Shown piece after piece: positions 11,522-23,241 of a stretch of 64,000 nucleotides of DNA. The stretch is from Cryptomeria japonica (Eukaryota > Streptophyta > Pinopsida > Cupressales > Cupressaceae), in assembly GCF_030272615.1 (NCBI RefSeq), contig NC_081410.1, positions 144,123,349-144,187,348 on the forward strand, written 5' to 3'. The notes under the pieces are model-generated. The model was not told the origin of the DNA. It ran no database searches and worked only from the letters and a program-made list of their open reading frames with translations. The stretch's first letter is position 1. Each line of letters opens with the position of its first letter. The position numbers and the translations under genes are program-made.

Positions 11522-12922
11522 ATGGCAATTAATAAATTGGATTTACTTGCTCTTTCACATGTGATTACATTAATTTTTGCATATATTTATCATGTGTCGG
11601 ATAAGATTTTCTTCCATTTCCTATTGCTTCTCTTTCTTCATAGCACTTGGTCATATTGTATTGTTAGGATTTCTAAATTATTGGATCTCAAAGCTTTCAT
11701 GTATCATTTATGTTGCATTATGGTGATGTTGTTAACAAAATGCATTTCCTATGTTAATCACCTTAAAGCTTTTATAGATCCTAAATCTAAAGATTTTAAC
11801 CCTTGTACCTCTCCCAGGGTATCTTGTGTGAAAGAAATGAGATCTAATACTTTACCCAATGATATTTCTACAAGAGAGCAAGCATTAGAAAGTAATATGG
11901 ATCCATCTTCTTCTTCTACACACACCCTTGAGCAATGGGGGAAATATGAAAACATCAACATTCTTACATCTTTAGATCCTCCTTATTCTCCTAAGACCTA
12001 TCTTCAACATCAAAGTCTACGTAGAGAGGATGATGTCATTCATTTTATTCATGACCTTTCTCCTCCCATAGAAATCACTAAAAATGAGATTTTAGATGAT
12101 GAAGATGTTCTTCCCCAATTTTCCAAAAAGGATAAGCTTGATAAAGGAAAAGAGATTCTCATTCCAATGATACTACTCCTTCATCTACAAATCCTTTTCT
12201 GCCTCCTTACACATTGGATTTCAAAGAAATTCATGATCATGTTCCTTCATCTACTCAATTGCAATATTCTTATAGTCATGGCTTTCATATAATTACAAAA
12301 CAAGGTTTTAACGGACAAGGAATTGGGAAATTTGAGCATAGAATTTGTGTCCCTATAAATCCTCCTACACAAACTACTACAAGAGGCCTAGGAAGTGGTA
12401 CCCCTCTTTCAGTGGATGATTTTCTTATACTTCAAAACTTTAAGGATTTCCTTCAAAAACAACAAATCAAGAGAGCCCCGCAAGAATGCTTCTTCTTCAC
12501 AGCATCCTTTTTGTTCATTTCATCAAACTCATGACCACAATGTTGATGATTGCCCTGATTTTCAAAAATCTATTCAAGATGGCATAGATAGTGGTAAATC
12601 TAGAATTGTGGATAATGAGACTCCTTCTTCTACCAAACCCTCTTCTTCATGGGAAGACGATACTTACCATCTTGACAGATTAGCTGCAAGAATCTATTGG
12701 AGATTGAAATATGACAAGAACATTTCCTTTCCTCCTCAAAATAAAAACAAAAATATTAACCAAGTGAAAGGTATAGAATATTGCATTTTTCATGATTTAT
12801 ATTCGCATTCTATTGGGAAAAGTTATGCATTTAAGAAATTTGTTCAACTACAATATGATCTTGCACACATTTGTCTCATAGAAGATCTAGTTGTCTTTCT
12901 TGGTAAAAACATCATGCCTTAG
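11522..12922 (+). pseudogene. E3 gag-like polyprotein with G-patch and CxxH-type knuckles (frameshifted)
   Basis: Three overlapping frames (11522-12292, 12214-12534, 12395-12922) read as one protein with two frameshifts. The middle frame holds a G-patch-like motif, HGFHIITKQGFNGQGIGK, at about 12277-12330. The third frame has two spaced Cys/His clusters, CSFHQTHDHNVDDC and YCIFHDLYSHSIGKSYAFKK, that look like degenerate CxxHx4-5Hx4C knuckles as in the E4 protein. G-patch domains bind RNA-related partners and are known from retroviral and some gypsy gag/protease regions. The start at 11522 is arbitrary; the true start may be the ATG near 11838. Confidence 0.6.
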
Positions 12923-13712
12923 TATTTCCTTTCCCTTCATGTTGCTCTTCACCCTATGGAATAATTAGCCCATTTCATAGTATCTCTTTATCAATAATGG
13001 TGGTATTGTTTCACTTTAACATACTTTGGGGCAGCAACATGAAGTTCTTTTTGTCTTCTTTCTATTCATTTATCTCTATCTTGGTGCATTATTCATTTTT
13101 AGATATCCTTTCTTGCATAGGGTTATTCTTATGTAGGCATATAATTGTTCCTCGGTTTTCCTCTTTGCTTGGAGAGGGGCATCTTTAATGATTATTTCAC
13201 TTCTTCACTTTCCTTCATTCTCTTGGAAATCTTACCTCTTCTATGGTTTCGATTATTTGCAAGTATGATATGCCCTTTAACAGGGAATGATCTCTTGAGA
13301 AGTGTGTATTCCTTCCTTAAAAGGATTTTTTCCATTAGGGAGGCATATCACTTGAAACTAATCACCATTAGAAAATGTGTAATATTTCTCCTTGTTCTCC
13401 TCCCTTGGGGGGCAAGAATTTTTTCTCCTTTCCCTTGCATCATTATTTCCTTTAGGGGTTTCATTTTTCATATATCATTTTCATTTCTTACAATGGTATG
13501 TTTTTATGAATAATCCCCCTTGGGGAATGTATGATGCTTTTTCTCTCTTCTTTTCGAAGATTACCACTTCTTGAGATATATATTTCACATTTACTAATGT
13601 CTTTTCTTGCATGTGTTCATGTAAGTTCATTGCACATTTTTCTTGTGTTTAATCTCTCTCTAGTAGATTGTGTAAGCTCTTCTCATTGTCCCTTAGCTTG
13701 GGGGGAAATGAT
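12923..13712 (+). other. E3 interior without recognisable gene
   Basis: T-rich sequence with short overlapping frames of low complexity. I see no retroelement domain. It ends at the E4 target duplication ctttc (13713-13717). Confidence 0.5.
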
Positions 13713-13717
13713 CTTTC

Positions 13718-15012
13718 TATAGCATCCTAAAATTGTGACACTTGCAATTTCGACTGCATTTGGGTCTTCACGATGGCGATGCAACATGGAACCTGAATGG
13801 AGACCCCGAAACTTGTTCATGACACCAAAAACTGCATTTTTTAGCACCCTGGCCTGATCCTCCTTGCACCATGCTGTCCCTGGAGGTGGGACCATGGCGC
13901 CTAGTGCCCTGGTCCTTCAGGACTAGGGCACCCAGTGCCCTGGTCCTTCAGGACTAGGGCACCCAGTGCCCTGGTCCCCCAAGACCATAGTGCCCAGCAC
14001 CCTGGTCCCTGGCCCTATTTTGGGCCCGGTCTCTTTTGGGGCTTCGGGTCTTTAAGTTTGCAAATTGGAAAATAATCTTTCCTGGTCGGCCTAAGGTTGA
14101 AAAAATCAGTCTTTCAACCCTAATTGACAAGTATATAAACTACATTTCCCCTCTCAAAAAGGGTAGATGAAAAGGAAAAAAGGTGGAAGCGACATTCAAA
14201 CATTCAAACATTCAAGCATTCAAGCATTCAAGCATTCCTTCAAGCAATTGATCATTCTAAGTCTCCATTCAAGGCTAAGTGTTGCATTCAAGACAAGGAT
14301 TCAACCATTGAAGAGGAGATCACATACAACATACAACATACAACAACATCTACACCTTCACATGTAAGAATACAAACATTCTTACAACAAGGTACTAGTA
14401 CTTGTTTGACATTACAATCATTTACATTTACAACAATTTCTCATTTCTTGGTTAATTCCAAAACCGGGGTTTGACCTAAGGGAAAACCCCTAATCCCTAA
14501 CCCCCCAATCGTCTTCGCTTTTCTGAGTGTAGGTTGCAGGTACGCGGCTATAATTGAAGATCTGGAGTCCTTGTGGAGAGACGAATAGATCCCCCTTCGT
14601 TTCGCAGATTTTTCGGAGGACCGTGTGCACGCCGGGCGCCATCGTCCTATCAAATTTCACTCAAATTTGTAGGACAGCTCCATCTTGACATTTTACTACT
14701 AATTCCAGGTCCGTAGCTTCATCCCATATCCCTATCTCAATTTATAAGTGAATCTTTCTCACTTTTCATGCATTCCTAGCTTAATCCTTCTATCTACATT
14801 CTTTACAAAAGAGGGTAGCCTTGTTGTCTTAACCCTTGAAACTCATTTAGAATCCAATCTTGCATTGTGTGGGATTGGATCTTGTGGGTTTCAACCCCTC
14901 TTTTGAATGTAAAGTCTCCCCTAAGTGAAAACCATCAATCCTAGTGACCTCCCTTCTCTCTCCTTGGAGTTGGAGAGGGGAGAGCAACCAGGGTTTGATT
15001 TTCTGCTTTACA
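13718..15012 (+). repeat. E4 5' LTR (1,295 bp)
   Basis: Starts TATAGCATCC (TG mutated to TA) and ends GCTTTACA. TATATAAA at 14132-14139 is the probable TATA box. It holds a GC-rich array built on CCCTGGTCC at 13895-14015 with one more 31-bp unit than the 3' LTR. Inverted repeat TTTACAAAAGAGGG (14802-14815) with CCCTCTTTTGAATGTAAA (14896-14913). Next to the end, TTTTGGTGAACCCAACGTG is the probable primer site. Confidence 0.92.
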
Positions 15013-16176
15013 TTTTGGTGAACCCAACGTGAACATCCTTTCTGATTATTCATGGTTAGATCTGAAAATTGGATTCCTTGATTACATTTCCATGTTTGAT
15101 CTTTTGCAAATTTTAGAGGTTGATTGCATAAAAACCCTAAATTTTCTTTTTAGTAATTGAGCTTGTGAAATGTTTAATTGTTAATGCTTGTTTTAGATCT
15201 ACCCTTCTATTGCAAATTGTCAATTCATATTTGTGCTTTAATTTTGAAAATTAAGTGGTTAAGTGTCAAAACCCTCTTGATTCAACCTTTGACCGACAAT
15301 TTCACTAATCAAAACATCTCCAAATCAGCTATAACTTTGGATTCCACAACAAAATCATAATATCTTTCATCCCTGAAAATTTGGAAAAAAGTTGCGAGGA
15401 CTGTGTGCACCCCGAGCGCCATCGTCCCCGACATTTTTTCTGAAATTTCGGGAGCTAGATCTTACTGTATTTTTCTGCTAAAATCCAGAATTTTGGCTGA
15501 TTTTATCAATTACAACACTATCAAAATAAAAGTCAAAGTTGGTCTAGTGATTGCTTGGATTAAGGCTTCTAATCATTCAAAAATTGTTGAAATTGAAATT
15601 TTGTGTCAAAATTGTGTTCTTACTGTCTTAAATCTGAAAAGTGTGTTGGCATTCATTCGAAATTTCAATGCTTTATTCAAATTCTTGCAATCTGTGGCTT
15701 TTGAAATTAAGTGTTTAATTGCAACAACTTTGATTTCCGCTTTCAAAATTGAATTTTGCGTGAAATTGAGTCAACTTTTAAAATTCAAAACTTGCATTTC
15801 TCTTAGTATTCCCTCTAAAATCATAAAATTCAAATTTTCAGTTTCCCTCTCTTTTTCAAAATTCAAATTTTGCATTTTTCAACAATTTTGGTAGGGTTCA
15901 ATTTTGAGATTGCAACTTTAATTTGGCCTATCTACAGATCGTAAAATCACTCAATTTTTTCAGATTAGCTTTAAGATCATCATAACTTTCATCCCTGAAA
16001 ATTTCAAAAAAAGTTGCGAGGACTGTGTGCACCCTGAGCGCCACGGTCCCTGACATTTTTTCCGAAATTTCGGGAGATTGTCGTGACTACATTTAACAGC
16101 TTAAATCTAGGAGATTGGCTGATTTTATTGAAATTTGCTACCTCTGAATTCAAAATCTTCTCTCCCTCTCTAGTGC
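15013..16176 (+). other. E4 untranslated leader with a duplicated module
   Basis: No convincing gene. A module of about 110 bp occurs at about 15340-15460 and again at 15965-16080: CATCCCTGAAAATTT, then GTTGCGAGGACTGTGTGCACC, then GAAATTTCGGGAG. Its GC-rich core is echoed in the LTR itself near 14613-14650 (ACCGTGTGCACGCCGGGCGC), and a diverged copy is in the E3 leader. Confidence 0.65.
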
Positions 16177-19100
16177 ATGAGTTTTACAACAATAAGCCCC
16201 ACTTACACTATTCCCGTTAGACGAAGCCTTAGAATTAAGTCTTTCCGAGGTTTAATTACCGAGGAGATGGAACCTAATTTGAATGGCCTTTTTAACGAGG
16301 ACACGGGTAATTCCTCTAATCCTCCTAATGATGAAGAAGCTCTCCATGAGGTTTCTGTAGAACAACTTTCGAAATTGGATAACCAATTTGATGATTTTCA
16401 GCAATGGATCTCTCATGAGTATCCCGATAGTCAAGCTCTTTCATTAATTGAGGGTCTAAAACGAATGATTCAAAGTGATAAGAATGGAATTGATATTTTG
16501 CGTGGTATTGCACACATTGTGGATTCGAATGTGATGCCTATAAAGAGTTGTGCTCAAACTTTAGGTTATACACAACCTCCCACTCAAGTCAATCATTATG
16601 TTCCTTTAACAACTTCTATTACTAGCATACCTACCTTTACATCAAACATAATGACTACTTCTATACAAGACATCCCACCTATGATCACCAGTCATGGGGG
16701 CAATCCTTCCTCTTCAATTAACCCTCTTCCTTCATTCAATCCAACTTCTTCATTCATTCCTTCAATGAGTGTCCCTATTACATCTCCACAAATGAACATG
16801 ACGCAAGGGGGCAATTCATTTAACCATTCCATTCCTCCTTGTAGTGCTTCTCCTTTCCAATCATCCCCTATGACTAACTATCATAGTGTCCCGCCACCTT
16901 ACTCTCAATCAATACCTTCTTTCAATAACATAATACCTCCATCACAATCTAACACATCTAATATGAATTCTTCGACTGAAGCGACCATTAATAATCTTGC
17001 ACAAACTGTCTCTTCTTTATAGCAACAAATTGCTTCTATGAATCAATCTAAGTTTAGTGTGCCCACATTTGATGTTGCGAGCCCACTTTCTCTTGACATT
17101 GTTTGAGCTATTCCCCCTAAGCATGTTGAAATCCCGCATTTGGAGCTTTATAATGGTAAAGGTGATCCTCTAACACATGTTAAGACTTTTCAAACAATAT
17201 GTACTGATTTTGCTTATGACCAAAGGTTGCTTGCAAAACTGTTTACTAGGACATTAAGAGATAAAGCCCTACAATGGTATTGCTCATTGCCTTCTTATTC
17301 TATTACTTGTTTCGAACAACTTGCAAATGCTTTTATTCAACAATTTCAAAACAATATAAGTCCTAAAGTTACTTTGATTGATTTAATGCATTGTAAACAA
17401 GTTGTTAAAGAAAAAGTGACTAATTTCATTTGTAGATATAAGAATTTGTATGCGCAAATTTCTTTTCCAGTGCCTGACAATGATATTCAAAGAATCTTTA
17501 TTTCTAATTTACAAAAAGATATTCGAGACAAACTTCTGTTTTCTGAGTTTACTTCTTTCCAACAGTTGTGTGCAACTCTTCACAATTATCAACTGACTGT
17601 GAGTCAAATGGAACAAGCAAATCCTATGGCTCCGAGTGATAAGGGTGATAGTAGTCAACAACCATTTGAGAAGTTTAAACTGAATAGAGAATCCATCAAA
17701 TTCAATGAAAACATCATCAACAACAATGTGAATGCAGCATCAGGTGTGCCTCCTATTTCTAAGTTTTTCAAGAAAGAAATAAAGTATACTCCTTTGAATG
17801 AATCATTGCATAGTATTATGAATAAGTTATTGGAACAAAATGTGCTCACTCTCCCTCCTATAAAGCAAATCGATCCTACAAAGATTAATTCACCCTATTT
17901 TGATAACAAATCTTTTTGTCAATTCCATCGTCAACCTGGGCATGATACTGAAAAATGTTTTGCTTTAAAGGGTAAAATTCAAGATTTGATTGATAATAAT
18001 ACTATCTCTCTTTCTGGAGTGAATGATAAAGGCAGCACATCTGTAGCTCCTCCTAACCAAAATCCATTACCTTCTCATGCCTCTAATGTGATTGAGACTA
18101 GTGATTCCTCTTTCTCGTCTGATGGTCTTGTGTCTATGACTCCGAATGTGATTAACTTTGTAGAGCAGCAAGAAAACCCTAAAGAACCTTCCATCACATT
18201 TGATTCCAGTGAAACTATCAAGGCACCTGATGGTCCTTTATACATAGTTGCAAAAGTCAAGAATACACCTTGTCGTGGAGTGCTTATTGATCCTTCATGC
18301 ATGGTTAATGTTATTACTGAAGAATTTCTTTTTACTTTGCAATTGAATCAAGTGATCTATGACAAAACAGATGTGGTTGTGAAATTATTTGATGCATTTT
18401 CTTCTCCTGCAATTGGTTCTATTACATTACCTATTGAGGTCCGTAACAAATCCCTTGATGTGAACTTTGCTATTATTCCTTCATCCGAACAATTTCGTGT
18501 GAAGCTAGGCTATCCTTGGTTGTCTTCCATGAAAGCTATTGCTTCTCCTATTCATAAGTGTTTGAAATTTCCCCATAATGGTGAAGTTGTTACTGTCAAT
18601 CATAGTCTCTTTAAACCAGCAGAAAGAACTTCTAGCGTTCCTATTGATTATTTTTGGCCTAAACAATTCCAATCTCTTCCTCCGCGAAGTGATCATCTTT
18701 TCAAATCTTATCAAAAGTGGAAAACGCATATGATCCTATCTCTAAGTGAACCTAGAACACCCAAACTTGATATTCCTATCGTTCTTGAGAAGGAAGTTCT
18801 TCCTTTGAAAGATAAAACTAATGTCTTTCCTCAAGAAGATTCCCAACCCATTCCTATGGATGTGACTATGTCTATGTCTAATAAACTTTCTAAAAGCAGA
18901 CCTATACCTCCTCCTCATGATGGACTTGGTCTCCTTCCTAAACCAAATATTCCTCCTTTATATGGAGCAGTTCCTCCTCCTTCCTCTTATGGAGAGAAGA
19001 GACCTTCCTCTTCTCCTATTATCTAGCCTAAGAGACCACAACCTAAACACCCAAGTGATAAGGATGAGAACATTCCTCCTCCTCAATCTTCTCTACTTCC

Positions 19101-19560
19101 TACTAAGACTAGACAAAATCATTCTGCACGTGAACGCCGATGAAAGCGTCGTCTTAGAGCTCAAGCAGCTGCTTCTCAAACTTTGCAATCTCCACAAACA
19201 CCTTCAACAAGCATTATTCCATTTTCTCCAAAATCTCCTAAACATAAGATGCATGATGATCTTGATCCTGTGCAAGTTAAAGATCCTATTTTTATAAATC
19301 TTGATGATGATATAGATGAAAATGTTACTTCTCTTACTTTTGACAGTGAATATGAATATGTTGATGTTGATAACCATTTATCTAATGAATTTTCTAAAGC
19401 ACTTATCCTAGGTCCTAGACAAGAACAACGTGGCTTGGAACATGAACATAGCCCTTGTTTGGATCTTGTGATAGCTCCATCTGCTGTGTTGGATGTTCCT
19501 CCTCTAGCATGTTCCCTGCCTTCCCGAAACATTGATCAGCAAGATCGGGGGGGTAGATGA
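16177..19560 (+). pseudogene. E4 gag-protease polyprotein (four in-frame stops)
   Basis: One reading frame from ATG 16177 to TGA 19558, about 1,127 codons, interrupted by TAG 17020, TGA 17104, TAG 19024 and TGA 19141. N-terminal helical region with GLKRMIQSDKNGIDIL; Ser/Pro/Asn-rich linker (16620-17000); retrotransposon gag domain (17140-17600) with ELYNGKGDPLTHV and ALQWYCSLP; CQFHRQPGHDTEKC, a CxxHx4Hx4C-type knuckle, at about 17917-17958; retropepsin-like domain (about 18220-18600) with GVLIDPSCMVNVI and LGYPWL. Families of this type usually have D-G-G-S at the catalytic site, here D-P-S-C, so activity is doubtful. Pro-rich tail. No RT follows. The N-terminus is homologous to the E8 protein. 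Confidence 0.85.
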
Positions 19561-20302
19561 CGTGCTAGACTAGTTTCATTAGCATAGCAGATTCTCTCCT
19601 CCTCTCTTGTGTTACTTCTTCTATGTGTTATTCTCATTCTTCTATTTGTCATCCTTAATGTTGTCTACTTGAGGACGATGCAAAGCATTGAGATCTCTTT
19701 TGGTCTCTCTCATGTTGACTCAAAAGACACATGTGTTCCCTTCTTCTAGGTGACCTTCCTTGATTGGGGAATGACAAACAATTATGCATACATACATATG
19801 ATTTACATGAATTATCATACGGCATACTGACCCCGAGGAAAGTGAAGTCACCTCGTGCTTTGTGTTTTGTGTCTATTATCCTTGGGTTTATCTCACACTT
19901 GGGGGCTAAATCTTTGTGATAACGTGCTCCTTTCCCTTCTCATTTCTTATGTGTATCACTACCTTAAAGCAATCACCCTCGTTGAGGCATGTGCAATCGC
20001 TTTAACGTAGGGGGGCATACACCCCGTCTATTCCTTCAGGATACTTGAAAATTTCTTGGTGAACTTAGCTTTGCCTTGAAAATTTTTGGTATTTCTCTTG
20101 CATGACTCATAGTGAGGGAACCTTACTACTGACAGTCATGGTTCTCCCTCGTGATCTTCCCTTTTACTTTGTCAATTGAAGACGTAAGATCCTTAGTCCA
20201 CTGGGGGCTTGGTGTGTCTTGCCTCCTTGACGTGGTGAAAGTCTTTCAATGTTGTTTCCTTGTACTTTACCGGAAGTATGAGCGTACGCTTATACTCCCT
20301 CT
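19561..20302 (+). other. E4 3' untranslated region
   Basis: Sits where an autonomous relative would have RT, RNase H and integrase, but shows no such motif in any frame. Ends at the polypurine tract. Contains CACACTTGGGGGCTAAA near 19901, a second PPT-like block. Confidence 0.65.
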
Positions 20303-20317
20303 AAAGTGGGGGCTAAA

Positions 20318-21581
20318 TGTAGCATCCTAAAATTGTGACACTTGCAATTTCGACCACATTTGGGTCTTCACGATGGCGATGCAACATGGAACCTGAATGG
20401 AGACCCCAAAACTTGTTCATGACACCAAAAACTGCATTTTTCAGCACCCTGGCCTGATCCTCCTTGCACCCTGCTGTCCCTAGAGGTGGGACCATGGTGC
20501 CTAGTGCCCTGGTCCTTCAAGACTAGGGCACCTAGCGCCCTGGTCCCCCAGGACCATAGCACCCAGCGCCCTGGTCCCTGGCCCTATTTTGGGCCCGGTC
20601 TCTTTTGGGGCTTCGGGTCTTTAAGTTTGCAAATTGGAAAATAATCTTTCCTGGTCGGCCTAAGGTCAGAAAAATTAGTCTTTCAACCCTAATTGACAAG
20701 TATATAAACTACATTTCCCCTCTCAAAAAGGGTAGATGAAAAGGAAAAAAGGCAGAAGCGACATTCAAACATTCAAACATTCAAGCATTCAAGCATTCAA
20801 GCATTCCTTCAAGCAATTGATCATTCTAAGTCTCCATTCAAGGCTAAGTGTTGCATTCAAGACAAGGATTCAACCATTGAAGAGGAGATCACATACAACA
20901 TACAACATACAACAACATCTACACCTTCGCATGTAAGAATACAAACATTCTTACAACAAGGTACTAGTACTTGTTTGACATTACAATCATTTACATTTAC
21001 AGCAATTTCTCATTTCTTGGTTAATTCCAAAACCGGGGTTTGACCTAAGGGCAAACCCCTAATCTCTAACCCCCCAATCATCTTCTCTTTTCTATGTGTA
21101 GGTTGCAGGTATGTGGCTATAATTGAAGATCTGGAATCCTTGTGGAGAGACGAACAGATCCCCCTTCATTTCGTAGATTTTTCGGAGGACCGTGTGCACA
21201 CCGGGCGCCATCGTCCTGTCAACTTTTGCTCAAATTTGTAGGACAGCTCCGTCTCGACATTTTACTACTAATTCCAGGTCCGTAGCTTCATCCCATATCC
21301 CTATCTCAGTTTATAAGTGAATCTTTCTCACTTTTCATGCATTCCTAGCTTAATCCTTCTATCTACATTCTTTACAAAAGAGGGTAGCCTTGTTGTCTTA
21401 ACCCTTGAAACTCATTTAGAATCCAATCTTGCATTGTGTGGGATTGGATCTTGTGGGTTTCAACCCCTCTTTTGAATGTAAAGTCTCCCCTAAGTGAAAA
21501 CCATCAATCCTAGTGACCTCCCTTCTCTCTCCTTGGAGTTGGAGAGGGGAGAGCAACTAGGGTTCGATTTTCCGCTTTACA
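20318..21581 (+). repeat. E4 3' LTR (1,264 bp)
   Basis: Starts TGTAGCATCC right after the PPT and ends TTTACA before the ctttc duplication. TATATAAA at 20701-20708. Two GC-rich CCCTGGTCC units where the 5' LTR has three. Confidence 0.92.
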
Positions 21582-21586
21582 CTTTC

Positions 21587-23226
21587 CCTCTCTCTTTTTC
21601 TAGGGATCAACTTTTTCCTATTAAGTGGATGGTGTGAGTTCTATTACTTGATATCATTCCTTGTGTCAAATTGTTGGTTATTGACTTAAGGATTTTGTCT
21701 TATACAAGAAGTGTTAATCCTTGACTATGACCTAATTTTCACTTGGTTATGTACATTTATGATAGATCCAACCATCTCTCTAGGGGCTAAAAGTGAGTCA
21801 TCTCTCATCAAGAATCCCTTTCACCTAGAAATAGGAGGAAGGATTGCATTCTTGTTCTTTAATTTTCTTGTTCTAGAAGCTGTTATATTTGTCTAAGACA
21901 ATACCTTTTTGGGGGTAGATGTCTTTTTGAACAAAGATCTCTTCCCCTCCAAGGATCACCTTTACACTTACAACAAGATATCTCTTTTCAACTATCTTAT
22001 CCTTGCTTGAAGAGTATTCCCTCTCTTGTTTGGATTTATGACATTGTTGCATAGTGCATATCTTCTTTGTGATGAAGGAAGGTATCCTTGTTCTGCTTTC
22101 CTTAAGATATCAACATCAGCCTATGTTGACATCTTAAGGGGGGCACCCACACTACTCCTTTGTACTATACTTCTCTCATGCATTGAATAGTGGGACATTC
22201 TTGGAACCAAAGGCAAATCTCTTAGAGCAAGATGTCATCACTTTTTGAATAGTGGGACATTCTTGGAACCAGAGGGAAACCTCTTAGAGAAAGATGTCAT
22301 CACTTTTTGTACAGTGGGTCATTCTTAGAACCAGAGCATGGTCTCTTAGAGAAAGATGTCTTTACTTCTTCTAGTCATGTACAGTGAGACATTCTTGGAA
22401 CTAGAGGGAAACCTCTTAGAGAAAGATGTTGTCACTTTTCTCTTGTGGAGTGGGTCATTCTCGGAACCAGAGCATGGTCTCTTAGAGTGAGGTGATGCCA
22501 CTTTTCTTTAATGTGGGGTGATTATTCTCGGAACTAGAGCATGGTCTCTTAGAGAGATATATCATACCTTTCTTGACACTTGTACTATACATTCTTTACA
22601 GGTTGTAGCCTAATCGGGAATAGACTCCTATGAGGCACTTCAAACCTCACTTGCACACACATGCATGAGGTTGAGTGGAACTAACAGAGGTGATATTTTC
22701 CATGTCCTTCTCTCCATGGATCACCTAGGTAGGCTCTAGGGGTGAAATGTCCATGGTTTCTTTCTTCTTCAATTTTCTTCTCATGGATCACCAAAGTGTG
22801 TATTCATGTTCTCTCTCTTCTTCCTCTCATGAACTCGTAGTTTTACTATTGATAATTCATGGGTGATGTTAGATTTTCTCTTTTATGTGATCGCTTGTGT
22901 TTATGTGATGGCATTGGTCTTTGTGTCCTGATTAGTTGTTGAGACATCTTAGCTCGATATCTCTTCGACTAGTTAGTTTTTCATCTTGTGTCTTGTTCTT
23001 GTAATGTTTCTTTTTGCGCTTTGTCTTTGTTTTGTGTGTCTTGTGCCTTTTTGTTTTGTGTGGTCTTACATATGTCTGTATGAGTTAAGACCCTAAGATT
23101 GGGGGCTTTTTTCTCCTCAATATTAGTGGTGTTTTATACTCCTTGTGGTCTTGCTCAGCATCTCTCATCTTCATCTCTCTTTTCTTCTACTTTACCAGTA
23201 GTGGTGGCGTAAGCCATACTCCTGCT
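21587..23226 (+). other. E3 interior 3' part with a six-copy tandem repeat
   Basis: Noncoding so far as I can see. At about 22184-22560 six imperfect copies, about 60-80 bp each, read AGTGGGACATTCTTGGAACC then CTCTTAGAGAAAGATGTC. The remainder is T-rich with no retroelement motif. Confidence 0.65.
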
Positions 23227-23241
23227 AAAGTGGGGGCTAAA
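23227..23241 (+). promoter_or_regulatory. E3 polypurine tract
   Basis: AAAGTGGGGGCTAAA directly before the LTR start. Identical to the E4 tract at 20303-20317, which supports a shared replication machinery for the two families. Confidence 0.8.

Larger units (their letters stand above)
13718..21581 (+). mobile_element. E4: non-autonomous gypsy-type element encoding only gag and protease
   Basis: LTRs 13718-15012 and 20318-21581; perfect target duplication ctttc at 13713-13717 and 21582-21586; polypurine tract AAAGTGGGGGCTAAA at 20303-20317. The only coding region is 16177-19560, and RT, RNase H and integrase are absent. By eye the LTRs differ at about 46 of 1,264 aligned positions (3.6%) plus one 31-bp unit. 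This matches the described class of gag-only LTR elements (TR-GAG), here with a protease domain as well. It lies inside E3. Confidence 0.92.

Noticed and set aside
13145-13722. Several overlapping plus-strand frames rich in Phe, Leu, Ser
   Set aside because: T-rich DNA yields hydrophobic translations in every frame; no start context, no conserved motif.
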